A stretch of DNA of 64,000 nucleotides from NCBI RefSeq assembly GCF_027579695.1, contig NC_083572.1:17956421-18020420 (forward strand). The letters run 5' to 3'. Below are positions 19,789-30,898 of the stretch, piece by piece. Both the position numbers and the translations under genes were made by a program. Origin of the DNA: Neoarius graeffei. Taxonomy: Eukaryota > Chordata > Actinopteri > Siluriformes > Ariidae. A model generated the notes under the pieces. It had not been told where the DNA came from. It saw nothing but the letters and a program-made list of their open reading frames with translations, and made no database searches. The stretch's first letter is position 1, and each line of letters begins with the position of its first letter.

Positions 19789-20824
19789 TAGTGTTGCCAC
19801 ACGTCCAGGTTTTTCCGGGATTGTCCCGGTTTTTTGTGGAAAATGGAAAATGTCCAGGAAAATGGAATAACCTTCCCGGGACACATTTTGTCCCGGTTTT
19901 TTACTTCCTCACATTATCCCCATTGAAATAAACACAAATCATTAATGCTTCTCGCAGCCACTTAACATATTAATAGTTTTCACGTAAGCGGGCATATTGC
20001 AGGCAGCTGCTTGTGTGGCCTCACCGAATGTTTGCGCACGCAGCCAGTCGCCGTTGCTAGGTGATCGTGGTCAATACAACGGCGGCCGCGCGAAATCAAA
20101 GATACTGGAATACCGTAATACCAAACAATAGGTGAGAGTTCCCTTGGTCGGTGCGCGAGTAGGCTGGCTGTCTGCTTCCTATGTTCTGATTCTGATAAAG
20201 GCTGGTTCTAAAGCCTGGGCCAATTTCATCAATAAATGAATCATTAAATAAATCATTAAATATATCAAAAAAGAATGCCTGAACACTGGCGTGAGAAATG
20301 AATAAATCAGTTGTCCCAATAACATAGCACCTCTCTCTTGTGATTAAAACAAAGGATTAGGGCTATTTGGTATGATACGGTAGTCTAACTTTTAAAGTTC
20401 AGTTCTCCAGAGAAAAGGCTAAAACAACAACGAAGCAGACTGAGAGAAATTATATTGACTATATTTGTATTATTTTGATTTGGAAACGGAATGGGAGGAG
20501 AGACTCTTCAGAGGGCTGTTAGCCTACTATTAAATATTTGTTTTAAAAAAAATTGGCGTCCAAATAAGATCATTCCTATATGAACTTATTTTTTGTAATA
20601 ATATTTGTGGTAGTGCCCATTTAAGGGTTAAGAAGACAAAATGAATTTTAACTAAACGCCTAACTGCACCAGTTGAACTGTTTTATTTTTAAACGTGAAC
20701 ATTCACATAAGGCATCGTAGATGTGCGTGTCCGCAGCCCTCAACCCCCGCGCTCGTACGTGCGCACAGGCGCGGCCGCCGACCGATGTGTCCCGGTTTTT
20801 TACAACTCAGATGTGGCAACCCTA
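19789..20824. mobile_element. hAT-type MITE, innermost level
   Basis: Starts TAGTGTTGCCACACGTCCAG and ends CAGATGTGGCAACCCTA. Subterminal TCCCGGTTTTTT motifs occur at both ends. The exact 8-bp TSD is CTTAATGC at 19781-19788 and 20825-20832. No coding sequence is recognised. Confidence 0.9.
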
Positions 20825-21607
20825 CTTAATGCACAAAATTCGCTTTGCTGCTTAATCCATACCACAGTGCACACAATTCGCTATGCTGCTTTTAAATAGT
20901 ACATTTGAGGCATAGGCGCACGTTACACAGTAGGCCGAAACAAAATATTATTTTTTTCTCGGTAATACCGTATACCCCGGGAAAACACAGAGACGGTTTA
21001 AAGGTATCAAAATTTGGATACCGCCCAACCCTAGAGTGTATCCATGTATTGGCGGTGCTGTGTGCACGCGAATCGTGTATTGGTGTTGCTGTGTATACGC
21101 TAATCGTTTTAAAAACATTAATCTGATGATCTGCTGATACGGTCTAATGTAAACCCCACCTAATAGTAGAGCTGTTAAGGCCCTATAAACATAAGAATTG
21201 TGCACAACATGATAAAAGCATGAAACTTTCAGGGTTTGTTCTCCAGGGCATAACAATTCATTTAAGATCTGGAGGCGCTCTCAGTTTGACCTTGGAGGTC
21301 ATCGACCCTTGTTATGTGCAATTTCAATGGACAGGATTAAAAATTGGGGCATTTTATCATATAAGTGTGACAAAAATTGTAATTACATGTGGATTCCCAT
21401 TTTTCTAGGTCATGAGGGTCCATTTATAGTGATATTACACTTAGAAGTCAAGGTTAAGATGAAGGTCACTCTAAAATCTATGATGTGTTATGTCAATTTC
21501 AACAACTTTTATGATTTTGTAGCATATTGCCAAGCAGTATATACTTTGTAATTGTAAAATGACTTCCAAATGAGTGATACAAGTGATACAGGCCTAATGT
21601 GAGTATT

Positions 21608-22349
21608 CTAATCATTGCAGTCTCCAGAACATGCACAAAGGGCAGTACACTTCAATTCTGCCTTTTTGCATTTGCAGTGACCACAACAGCCCTTTTTGCA
21701 ACCACAATGCAAAAGCTCATAGCACAACTGTGAGGCCTCAGGTAGTGTTGTCCAAAGTGGCTGCCATCCATCATCACTGTTAACCCATCCCCAGTCTGAA
21801 GGACTTGGCAACTGGGGCCTAATAACCAAGGCAAGGTTCCATACATGAGCCTGATACATGGCTCGCTTGATGTGTTGTCTCAAAGCAGCTTGTGTAGGGG
21901 GGATGTTTTCCAACAATCTTGACTTTCGTGTGAAAAGATGTTTCCGTGCCTCATTGACACCTACACATGCACTTGTTCTGTCATAAATGAGAACAACAAA
22001 GCGTTCCAGCTGTGACAAAGACAGGTCACTCAGTTCTTGTGGCATTTGCAACATTTCGTGAAAAGCCTCCGTGACTTCTGGGAGGCATAACTTTCTGAAA
22101 TACAGCTACTGCCAAGAAGACCACATCTGAATCCACTGTTCTAACTAACACATTCTTAAGTCCCTTTTTAGCAGCATCTGCCACATGAAGGAATAGCCTT
22201 GTGTCTGCCTCCTCTTGAGTGCATGGAACCAAATTACTTACATCACAGTCAACAGGAAAGCTGAGGACATTTTTTTCGTTTGTGGCATATACTTCTTTGC
22301 CAGGAGCTAATGCCATGGCAGCAATTTGAACAGAAAGAAAGTGGAACAA
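21608..22349 (-). pseudogene. PIN/XPG-I-like plus cysteine-cluster protein, broken
   Basis: Read from 22349 on the - strand, the first frame carries C-T-Q-E-E-A-D-T-R-L-F-L-H and then V-R-T-V-D-S-D-V-V-F. The paired E-E-A-D and D-x-D acids recall the XPG-I/PIN nuclease layout. Near 22050 the frame shifts, consistent with loss of an internal segment. The second frame has L-E-R-F-V-V-L-I-Y-D-R-T, E-N-I-P-P-T-Q-A-A-L-R-Q-H, W-G-W and then a C-terminal cysteine cluster (C-G-C-K-K-G-C-C-G-H-C-K-C ... C-A-C-S-G-D-C) resembling a CXC metal-binding domain. Domain assignment is by eye. Confidence 0.5.
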
Positions 22350-22481
22350 TTCTGTTTTGTTTTCACTAACAGATAAGAAATCCTTCCAGTTTAATGATTA
22401 AATTTATGTAGTTTACCTGGGTATCTATCAGTTACAGTTCATCTGGCATTTCCCAATTTTACGTTATCATCATTACACGTG

Positions 22482-22826
22482 GCACGGTGGTGTAGTGGTT
22501 AGCGCTGTCGCCTCACAGCAAGAAGGTCCTGGGTTCGAGCCCCGGGTCCGGCGAGGGCCTTTCTGTGTGGAGTTTGCATGTTCTCCCCGTGTCCGCGTGG
22601 GTTTCCTCCGGGTGCTCCGGTTTCCCCCACAGTCCAAAGACATGCAGGTTAGGTTAACTGGTGACTCTAAATTGACCGTAGGTGTGAATGTGAGTGTGAA
22701 TGGTTGTGTGTGTCTATGTGTCGGCCCTGTGATGTGTACCCCGCCTTTCGCCCGTAGTCAGCTGGGATAGGCTCCAGCTTGCCTGCGACCCTGTAGAAGG
22801 ATAAAGTGGCTAGAGATAATGAGATG
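22482..22826 (+). mobile_element. Full-length SINE in left arm
   Basis: Complete + strand copy from GTGGCACGGTGGTGTAGTGG to GATAATGAGATGAGATC, with a clear A box (TGGTGTAGTGG) and B box (GGTTCGAGCCC). Confidence 0.9.
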
Positions 22827-22896
22827 AGATCATTAAGTTTTTTGTTTATTTCATTCATTTACCTCTACGGGTGTATATCTATGTTTATTTACTTGA

Positions 22897-23095
22897 TCAC
22901 ACCTACGGTCAATTTAGAGTCACCAGTTAACCTAACCTGCATGTCTTTGGACTGTGGGAGCACCCGGAGGAAACCCACGCGGACACGGGGAGAACATGCA
23001 AACTCCACACAGAAAGGCCCTCGCCGGACCCGGGGCTCGAACCCAGGACCTTCTTGCTGTGAGGCGACAGCGCTAACCACTACACCACCGTGCCG
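22897..23095 (-). mobile_element. SINE copy in right arm
   Basis: A - strand copy that covers the head and part of the body and lacks the 3' third. A 9-bp deletion (GGAAACCGG region) separates it from its partner. Confidence 0.88.
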
Positions 23096-23757
23096 CCAAA
23101 ACGTAATGATGATAACGTAAAATTGGGAAATGGCAGATGAACTGTAACTGATAGATACCCAGGTAAACTACATAAATTTAATCATTAAACTGGAAGGATT
23201 TCTTATCTGTTAGTGAAAACAAAACAGAATTGTTCCACTTTCTTTCTGTTCAAATTAATACATGCATATTTATACTTACTGTACATTTTTAGCAAAATTG
23301 CTCCCCAAAACACACCCATTTCAGCTCTCATGCATAGAAATGTCCTATTGATGACCTCAATGACCTCTAATTGACCTCCAAGGTCAAACTGAGAGCGCCT
23401 CCAGATCTTAAATTAATTGTTATGCCCTCAAGAACAAACCCTGAAAGTTTCATGCTTTTATCATCTTGTGCACGATTCATCTGCTTATCTGCTCTACTAT
23501 AAAGGAAAAGAAAGTGAAACATTTTGCGCGGACGTTTCACCTCTGCTGATCTCACGTGATTTTGGCGAATTTATATGAAGGAAAAAAAAAACACCACTTC
23601 ATTCCAGGTTAACAATGCATTGTAACGCGCGTTACTGATTTGTACCGAGTAAAATATTACCAAATTTTTTTCTGCAATGCCTTACATTACCGCGTTACTG
23701 CAAAAAGCAATGCATTACAGTAATTCGTTACGCGTTACTCCCAACACTGTCTATACA

Positions 23758-23985
23758 TACCCGGGTACGTGTGAACTAAGCGAAAGTGGAGATTTGTGAA
23801 AACTCCGTATTCATGCCTGCGTGTAAATAGTGGAAAACGGAGTTTTCAGAAATCTCCACTTTGCCCGGAGTTTTCAAAGATATCCGTTTTCAGTGACTGA
23901 AACCTCCGTTTACGTGTAAATGCAACCGCATAAATAAATATCTGTTTTTATAGATACCCGGCTACGTGTAAACGGGGTTTAGAGT
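23758..23985. repeat. Third copy of the TIR-module arm
   Basis: The CCGGGTACGTGTGAACTAAG start, the CTCCACTTTGCCCGGAGTTT region and GATACCCGGCTACGTGTAAA match the arms of the palindrome at 15970-16381. It forms the inner part of the right end of the outer element. Confidence 0.8.
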
Positions 23986-24031
23986 ACGGGGAGGAGAAGA
24001 TACCCATTTTCATAAATACCCGGCTACGTAT

Positions 24032-24415
24032 AAACGAAGTATTCTTCATGAACGAATGTATAAATGGCCTAGCTACAAATAAAAACACTCCGAATTAAGA
24101 TAGAATAAACAATCCACTTGATTAGAACCAAGGTTTTAGATTAGGTTACTTCACACCGCCGCCATTAATCCAGTCATAATAACACTGTAACGACCACTGA
24201 AACAAAAGGGAACAGTTTTGGGCATCTCACACGCATCCCACAACCAGGCACAGTCATTTTAATTTGTTTGTCTGTTTTGTTTTTAACACTAATTAACTCA
24301 CCTCAGTCGTCGCGAGGAGAAAAAGCGCGTGAAAAACCCGTGGTGTGAATAAAACAAACCTGAATGGAAGCAAGATGCCTTGAAATTAACGTGAAGATAT
24401 TTGTTGTTTGATCCC
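24032..24415. other. Gene-free stretch
   Basis: No coding motif or clear repeat. It resumes the sequence flanking the outer nest element. Confidence 0.45.
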
Positions 24416-25183
24416 TCCCCTTCTCTCTCTCTCTCTCTCTCATTTCCTGTCTCTACACTGCGGGCCTTTTTTGTGATTGTTGCGGGCTAAAATGTCTGAT
24501 GTTGCGAGGGGTTTTCCAAAAAATTGCGAAAGTTGCGGTGTTTCTTAGGTTTTAGTTGCGATTACTACATTGCGGAAGGAAGTGAAAGTTGCGAGAAATT
24601 GTTGCGATTTTCTCTTTTTGTGATTAAAATTGAGTGATATGTTAAATATTAAGTTATTACTGAAAAACTATTGATTAAAAAACAAAGACACTGAGAAATG
24701 GTCCTATAAACAACTTTACCAATATAAAGGACTACAAAAATGCAGAAAAATAGGCTTTACTTATCCAAATGCACCTGTTGGTTCAAAAGTTAAAGTGCAT
24801 AGAACCTCACAGCACAACATGAAGTTACCTTAAAATATAATATAAATGCCTCAGCTTTCATGTAAAAAAAAAAAACAAAACTATTAATACTAGTACTGTG
24901 TGCAGGCAGTCTCTCCTGAAGACTAAATTAAACGATAATTATAAACTAATAAAATAAATGCCTCAGGCTTCATAGAAGAAAAAAAACCAATTTGAACAGA
25001 ATCTCACAGTATGATGCTGAAGTTGCCTAAACAATGGAAAATAAAATACCAATTTGGCAAAAATGTTGGCATCCATTAATTTCTTGTATTAAGTAAAAAA
25101 ATAAAGTGGACACAGTCCTTCACTGTAAACATACACTTTCAGTAACAGAATTTAAGCCTACAGAAACACTGACTCGCATCTGC

Positions 25184-25247
25184 AGTGTTGCCAGATCCTG
25201 CTGAAACCCGCCAAAATGCACTTTAAACCGCCCAATCTGGCAACACT
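25184..25247. repeat. Mini inverted-end repeat, copy 2
   Basis: Begins AGTGTTGCCAGATCCTG and ends CCCAATCTGGCAACACT, 64 bp in total. It is the relative of 2576-2664. Confidence 0.6.
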
Positions 25248-25270
25248 GCGCACATGCTGCTTCTCTTGAA

Positions 25271-26302
25271 CATAGATTTGCATAGAAGACTAGAGGCCTC
25301 GTCCCCGTTGCCCGTCAACGAAGTCGAACGTCCGCACATGGCGGCCATCTTACCTCAGACAGCTGGCTTACCCATTACATTGTGTTGGTAGCGATATGTA
25401 CTTTTCAGATGACCGTAACTTCCTCAAATTTCAATCGATATTCAAACGGTTTGGTTTGTTATATAAAAAACAAACAAACGGAAGTATGTATTTATGATAT
25501 TAATGATGAATAATCATTTTATGTTTTAAAAAAATACGCATAGCTTGGCGAAAATATTTCAGTATACTACAGACTGTAAGACAGGATGCATGCTTTCCTA
25601 TGCTGTGAGAAGCCTAACACTGCATACTTATGGATAACTGTGGCCTTAGGACAAATAACCATACAATTTATTTCCAGTTTTTAGTGAAAATATTTTTACA
25701 TGTGATAGGGCCGTAGGGGAAGCTAAAGTTAAATAAACAGCTTACTCACTTCTGAAACTTCAGAAATACTTCATCCACCTCAGAAACCTAATGCACTCAC
25801 ATCATAGCATAATAACAAATGTAAACTCACATCATAGCGTAATAACAAATGCACTGCCCGAGTAAGTAATAGTATAAAACAGTGACAGCGACTCACGGTA
25901 GTTTGTGACAAAAAAAAAGCATTTAATTAATCACATGTGGTTATACTTCCAAGGATAAAAAGATATCTTTACATTTACAAAAAGAACATTCAAAGCTGAT
26001 TATCATGTCAAAGTCAATATATGTTAGCACAGAAGATTGAAATTTCATTTGACTAGGCTCCAATGTGCAGTTAAAATAAAACTAAACATACTGATATAAA
26101 CATCTACAATTAAAACACACAGACACACACATCATCTTGTCATCAAAGTCAGTACTTTGATTTCCTGTAAATCATAATGTGAGTGCTGGGCTGTGCTGTG
26201 CTTGCGTAAGTCTTCATACCCCTTGTCTGTGGTAAGATGGCCGCCCTGTGCGGATGTTCTGGAATACATGGTGAGAAATCTAGTCTTCTATGTAAATCTA
26301 TG
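25271..26302. mobile_element. TIR element with YY1-like ends and 8-bp TSD
   Basis: Left CATAGATTTGCATAGAAGAC and right GTCTTCTATGTAAATCTATG are inverted. The exact TSD is CTCTTGAA (25263-25270 and 26303-26310). GCGGCCATCTTACC near the left end and GGTAAGATGGCCGCC near the right end are mirrored YY1-like sites, and GTCCGCACATGG/CTGTGCGGATG are also mirrored. The 8-bp TSD suits hAT or P-type elements. No transposase is seen. Confidence 0.82.
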
Positions 26303-26540
26303 CTCTTGAACGTATACACGGAAGTAAGGCGGAAGGTAGTTTGTCGACATCACCTCAAGATGACGCCAACGATTGGTCAAATTTGCGGGAAAGTTGCGGT
26401 GATTGGATATAATTGCAACACCGCCCTGAATTCGCGGGGATTGGTTGAATTTGCGTTGAAGTTGCAAATCGCAACATCGCTAAATCCTGGAGGGTCTGAA
26501 TAAAGGTGAAAAAAGCCCAAAAAAAATCTAAAAAAAAAAA

Positions 26541-26700
26541 AAAGTATGCCAACCAGTGTTGCCAACTCCTCAGTAAGGAAAGTCGCTATTGGCTGCCCTT
26601 AAAGTCGCTAGAAGTAGCTAAATGATGTCATCGCCTAATTTGCATAACATGCAATTTGCAAGTAATTGTAATGGACGCTGTAGGAGAGAGGAATAACGTC
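26541..26700. other. hAT-MITE-like end (GTGTTGCCAACTCCTCAGTA)
   Basis: CCAGTGTTGCCAACTCCTCA followed by GTCGCTATTGGCTGCC looks like one end of a MITE. The Gypsy provirus (26706-38322) was inserted just after it: its sequence resumes at 38328 with AGAGACAAAAAGTGAGTAAC. No matching right end was identified. Confidence 0.4.
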
Positions 26701-26705
26701 GTGGG

Positions 26706-26922
26706 TGTAATGTTTCTAATATGTTATAGAAGAAACCGGGGTTCGTGGCTACACTCATTTATTAACATAACTGAATCAGGGTACAGGTACACCGTGCCAT
26801 GTTCATTATTCATCTACTGAATGCTTTCAACACACACACAGACACATATCCGGGGGTATATAACATCTGCAGCCCTCTTGTGGCAGGGGGGTAAAAGTAC
26901 AACTCATTAACTTACCATTACA
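26706..26922 (-). repeat. 3' LTR of Gypsy B
   Basis: Plus-strand limits are TGTAATGTTTCTAATATG and CTTACCATTACA. The adjacent purine tract, read on the - strand as AAAAAGGGGGA (26923-26933), is a polypurine tract, the primer for plus-strand DNA synthesis. Confidence 0.88.
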
Positions 26923-27330
26923 TCCCCCTTTTTCTTGAGATGAAATCATCACAAACAAACTATTTCACCAGCAATCTTATAACTAGCAATCTTATCTAGC
27001 AATCTGTATCTGTGTATTATTACTTTTCTTTTAACACATACACATATGACTATGAACTCATTTTTTCTTTTAACCTTGACATTACTTAATAAGCAAATTA
27101 AACATGAACTCAATTTTCAATGAAAAGGATACAGCTCATAGTCCTTATAGATTCAGCCTGTCAGGTGCTTTGACAGTGCGCACTGATCTTCTTAACGCTG
27201 GCAAGTCAGTCTCTACAGCTCTCTGGTGATCATGCGAGGGTGGTTCTGCTGATGCAGTGGAGGCTGGATCTCCCTGAGAATCTTCATCTTCCTGTTCTTG
27301 CCAGGTGTCTTGTGTTTTTAGTAGACTCCA

Positions 27331-30289
27331 TCAATTCCTCCCGAGGATTTGACCATCTTCTGTTTTGACATTGTAGGATCTTGGACTCACTTCCTCAAGA
27401 ACTGTTGCTTTCTTGCTCCAGGTGTTGGAATCATGAATTCTCACTGTGTCATGCCTAGCCAGTGGTACTAAGCTTTTTGTTGACTTGTCATAATTTGCTT
27501 TTTGTCTCTTTTGAAGACGTTTTTGTTTTTGTTTCACTTCCTTTTGTTTCTGCTCAGAGGTGTATGGAAGTGTGGTGCGTAGTCTGCGTCCCATAAGAAT
27601 TTCTGCAGGGGACAAGCCATGCTCAAGAGGTGAAGCTCTATAACTTAACAGAGCTAAGTATGGGTCTGAATGACTTTCTTGCGCTTTCTTGAGCAGCTGC
27701 TTGACTATATGCACACCTTTCTCTGCCTTTCCGTTCGATTGAGCATACAAGGGACTAGAAGTCACATGACGAAAGTCATATTCTTGTGCAAAATCCTGAA
27801 ACTCTTTGCAGCTATAGGATGGACCATTGTCACTGTAGACAATCTGAGGAATCCCATGCCTTGCAAAGATAGATTTCATGTGCTTAATCACACAGGCCGC
27901 TGACATGTTGGGGAGCAGTGCCATCTCTGGATAGTTGGATAGGTAGTCGATTACAAGCAGGTAATTCTTTCCATTCAAGTAGAACAAATCAGTCCCAACT
28001 TTTTGCCAGGGCTCGTCAGGTATCTCTGTGATTGTCATGGGCTCTTTTGGCTGTTTTGCTTAATGTTTTAGACATGTGACACATCTTGACACCATTCTGT
28101 TGATATCAGCATTAATGCTTGGCCAGTAGATTGAAGTTCTAGCCCTTCTCTTGCATTTTTCCATGCCTAAATGACCTTCGTGCAGCCTTTTAAGCATGTC
28201 TGGTCTCAGAGACTGAGGAATGACTATTCTGCTCTTTCGCAACAGCAGTCCATTAACAAAACTCAGCTCTCCTCTAATGTTGTAATACTGTTGACACTCA
28301 CCCCGTGGACAATCTTCATTCATCAGCTTGATGACTCTCTGTAGGACGACATCCTTCTTTGTTTCAGCAGTGATCAGCCTCGATTTCATGTCAGACAGGG
28401 GCAGTGTCTCAGTGATCAAGTTCACATGTAGATTCACTTCATTTTCAGTGGAACACTCGTCATGCTCCTCGCTCTGTGTGGTTGCCCTAGACAGAGCATC
28501 AGCTAGCACTATGTGCTTACCAGGTGTGTAAATCAGGTCAAAATCATAGCATTGTAGCTTCATCATGAGCCTTTGAATGCGCGGTGACATTTCACTGAGG
28601 TTTTTCTTGATGATGTCTATTAACGGCTTGTGGTCTGTCTCTGCTACAAACTTTGGTAGGCCATACACATAGCCATGGAACTTCTGGAAACCATACACAA
28701 GTCCCAAACACTCTTTTTCAATTTGAGCGTAGCGGCACTCTGCACTTGTCATCGTTCTCGACGCACAGGCGACTGGCATAGTCTTCTCCAGATGCCTGCA
28801 GCAGAACAGCTCCAATGCCATCCTTTGATGAGTCCGTGGATATCTTTATCCTCTTAGATGGATCGAAAAACGTCAACACTGGTTCTGTGGTGAGAGTTGT
28901 CTTCAGACGGGACCATTCTGCCTCATGTTCAGATGTCAACTTGAACTCACACCTGTCACGTAGTAGCTCTCTTAAGTGTACAGTCTTGCACGATAAGTTT
29001 GGAATGAATTTTCCAATGAAATTGATCATGCCTAATGCACGCAACACACCTTTTTTGTCTTCAGGTCTTGGCATGTCCAGTATTGCTTTTATCTTGCTTT
29101 TGTCTGGTTCAACACCGGCTGCTGACAGCTTATCACCAAGAAAGGTGATTTCCTTCACTCCGAACTGACACTTGGATCTGTTCAGCTTCAGCTGGTACTT
29201 CTGAACTCTCTGCAGCACTTTGATGAGCCTTTCATTGTGTTGCTCGAGTGTAAATCCCCATAAGATCGAATCATCAACATACACACGTACGCTTTCAATG
29301 CCCTCTATGATGTGCTCCATCATTCTGTGGAATACTTCTGGAGCGGCGCATATGCCAAAAGGCATTCTCTGGAAGCAGTAGCGCCCATACGGTGTATTGA
29401 AAGTGCAGTACTTTGTACTGTCCTCATGCAGTTCTAACTGCCAGAAGCCCTGCAAAGCATCCAATTTACTGAAGTATTTGGCACCGGCCATCTCGCTTGT
29501 TATCTCATCTCTGGTAGGTATTTGATAATGTTCTCTTTTTATGTTGTTATTCAGATCTTTTGGATCCATGCACACACGTAGGTCTCCATTCGATTTTCTG
29601 ACAAATACCATTGAATTCACCCATTCCGTCGGCTCTTCCACTTTCTTTATCACACCCAGTGACATCATTCTATCCAGTTCTTGTTTCAGCTTTTCTCGTA
29701 GGGGAGCTGGAACGCGCCTGGGAGCGTGGACGACTGGCTGTGCATCATCCTTCAGTTGTATCTTATAGGTGAATGGTAAGACTCCAAACCCCTTGAAGAT
29801 GTCTGGGTATTGGTTTACTATTGACTCCACACAAGTCTGGCTAGTAACATTGTTAATGCAGTAAACCCTCCTCACTAAGCCTAAATTCTCACATGCAGTG
29901 TCACCTAATAATGAGTCATGTCCATCTGGAACAACTACAAACATAAGGTGATGCTCTTTTCCTTTAATTTTCACTTTTAGTTTGTGTGTGCCTTTTGTGT
30001 CAATGTTGTGTCCATTGTAGGCTTTGAGTTTCACTGAGCTGGGATGGATGCGTGGTTTCACCTTCATAACTCTGATGTCACATTCACTAATTAAATTGGC
30101 CTTTGCCCCTGTGTCTAACTTCAGAGGAATGACTGCACCATTTATCGCCAGTGGCACAATCCACTTGTCCTTCCCAACACAGGTTGCATTTGTGCACTGT
30201 TCAATGTCTTTTGGCTGGGCTACCATGCCATCGTCAGCCTGCACTACCATGCCGACAAAGAACGAATCAGCAAGCTCTGTTTCTTCCAC
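27331..30289 (-). pseudogene. Gypsy B pol: PR-RT-RNase H-integrase, broken
   Basis: Read from 30289 on the - strand: protease L-D-T-G-A near 30110; RT with V-F-V-R-K-S-N-G, M-P-F-G and the catalytic Y-V-D-D near 29275; RNase H with S-T-D-S and T-D-H-K-P. A frameshift near 28790 separates RT from the rest of RNase H. Then come the H2C2 zinc finger (H-E-G-H-L-G ... C-V-T-C), a single stop at 28058-28060, and the integrase core with G-T-D-L-F, S-D-N-G-P and an N-G-K-A-E-K glutamate. The basic tail ends at 27331. One frameshift and one stop make it inactive. The order of domains places it in Ty3/Gypsy. Confidence 0.9.
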
Positions 30290-30584
30290 TGTGTGAATCC
30301 GATCACTTCCACTCTGTTTACCTTTGGAAAAGCATTGCTTAGCCAGGGGCGCCGCCAGAAATTTTGGGCCCCATGAAAGATTAGAATTTTGGGCCCCCCA
30401 ACTTTGCCCACCCTCGTCACAATTGCACTATTGTCATTATTTGACTTTTGATAGCCCATGGACCTTGAGTTTGTGACTTTATTACATTTTATGTATTAAC
30501 CAATGGTTGAAACCAATGGTTTAGAACGTGTAAACATTCCACACACGTAACCATGTCAAACACTTGACTGGTGTCTGTTATTAG

Positions 30585-30820
30585 TGTAACGGGTTTATTT
30601 TTTTCCACTTGCCATTGTGTGTAGTGGTGGGGAAATTCTGCGCTGGCCCTTTAAGAGTGCAGGTAGTTATGGGAACGAGGCGCTGGCCTCTTTCAGTTCG
30701 TTTTGGAAATGTAAGCGCCAATGCCACTGGACGTTTGCAGCCCGTCCTCAGCAGTGTATTTGTGTCTCATTTCTTCAGAATAAAAACACTGGTGAACAAC
30801 ACAGCACAACGTCTGTTACA
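30585..30820 (+). mobile_element. Solo LTR, 236 bp
   Basis: TGTAACGGGTTTATTT to ACGTCTGTTACA, with terminal TGTAAC/GTTACA inverted ends and TTAG on both sides (30581-30584 and 30821-30824). A poly(A) signal AATAAA lies near 30779. No internal retroelement sequence flanks it. Confidence 0.8.
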
Positions 30821-30898
30821 TTAGCAACACTTTAATCTAGCAAACTGTATATGGCGCTCGCTCATTAAAAACTTCAATCCTAAAGCATTTATGGGTTG

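Larger units (their letters stand above)
18555..21033 (+). mobile_element. hAT element (TAGGGTTGGGCGGTAT ends)
   Basis: The ends are TAGGGTTGGGCGGTAT and ACCGCCCAACCCTA. The exact 8-bp TSD is GAGTGTAT at 18547-18554 and 21034-21041. It keeps a BED-like exon start near 19033 and hosts a SINE and another hAT MITE. Confidence 0.9.
17960..21160. mobile_element. PIF/Harbinger-like element
   Basis: The left terminus is GGCCAAGTTTACATTAGACC. The right terminus, in reverse complement, is GGTGGGGTTTACATTAGACC. It is flanked by TAA at 17957-17959 and 21161-21163. A TAA (TWA) duplication is the PIF/Harbinger preference. No transposase is recognised. It is split by the hAT at 18555-21033. Confidence 0.75.
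22323..23256. repeat. Long inverted repeat with SINEs in both arms
   Basis: The left arm, 22323 to about 22692, and right arm, about 22897-23256, are reverse complements. Each has about 155 bp of unique sequence (AATTTGAACAGAAAGAAAGT ... TTACGTTATCATCATTAC) followed by a SINE in the same relative position. Because unique flank and SINE are both mirrored, this is an inverted duplication, not two independent SINE insertions. The loop is about 205 bp. Confidence 0.9.
21164..23499 (-). mobile_element. Putative element carrying PIN-like/CXC protein fragments
   Basis: Imperfect TIRs begin TAGTAGAGC at both ends and, after a diverged stretch, share about 110 bp (ATGATAAAAGCATGAAACTT through TCTCAGTTTGACCTTGGAGG). 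TAA lies on each side (21161-21163 and 23500-23502), so it probably landed in the TAA duplicated by the neighbouring PIF/Harbinger-like element. It contains - strand exons and a long inverted repeat. I cannot name the superfamily. Confidence 0.5.
16852..23749 (-). mobile_element. hAT element opened by later insertions
   Basis: Starts CAGTGTTGGGCAAGTTACTT and ends GCGTTACTCCCAACACTG, with an exact 8-bp TSD, TCTATACA, at 16844-16851 and 23750-23757. Removing the nested elements leaves only about 1.4 kb: a BED-coding exon and the two ends, so it was an internally deleted copy before later insertions. Confidence 0.92.
15770..24031. mobile_element. Outer TIR element of the five-level nest
   Basis: The left end, CACGTAGCCGGATATTTATG, is mirrored at the right by CATAAATACCCGGCTACGTA. 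The match continues inward through TATCTTCTCCTCCCCGTACT. Further inverted modules with GTTTACACGTAGCCGGGTAT occur at 15970-16381 and 23758-23985. The element was opened by a hAT insertion at 16852-23749. The + frame at 16453-16680, with L-L-Y-E-E-Q-R-R-R, may be a PIF/Harbinger-like N-terminal remnant, which is weak evidence. Confidence 0.65.
24416..26540 (+). mobile_element. SINE of the second family, split by a 2-kb insertion
   Basis: CCCTCCCCTTCTCTCTCTCT ... TTTCCTGTCTCTACACTG (24416-24468) matches the body of the SINE at 18856. Its expected tail, ATAAAGGTGAAAAAAGCCC plus an A run, appears only at about 26500-26540. The intervening GTTGCG-rich segment (24469-26497) has weakly matching ends and is probably a DNA transposon. 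Confidence 0.45.

Noticed and set aside
22482..22560. tRNA gene
   Set aside because: A and B boxes belong to the SINE head, which recurs with the same body in several places. No complete cloverleaf or terminator was identified.
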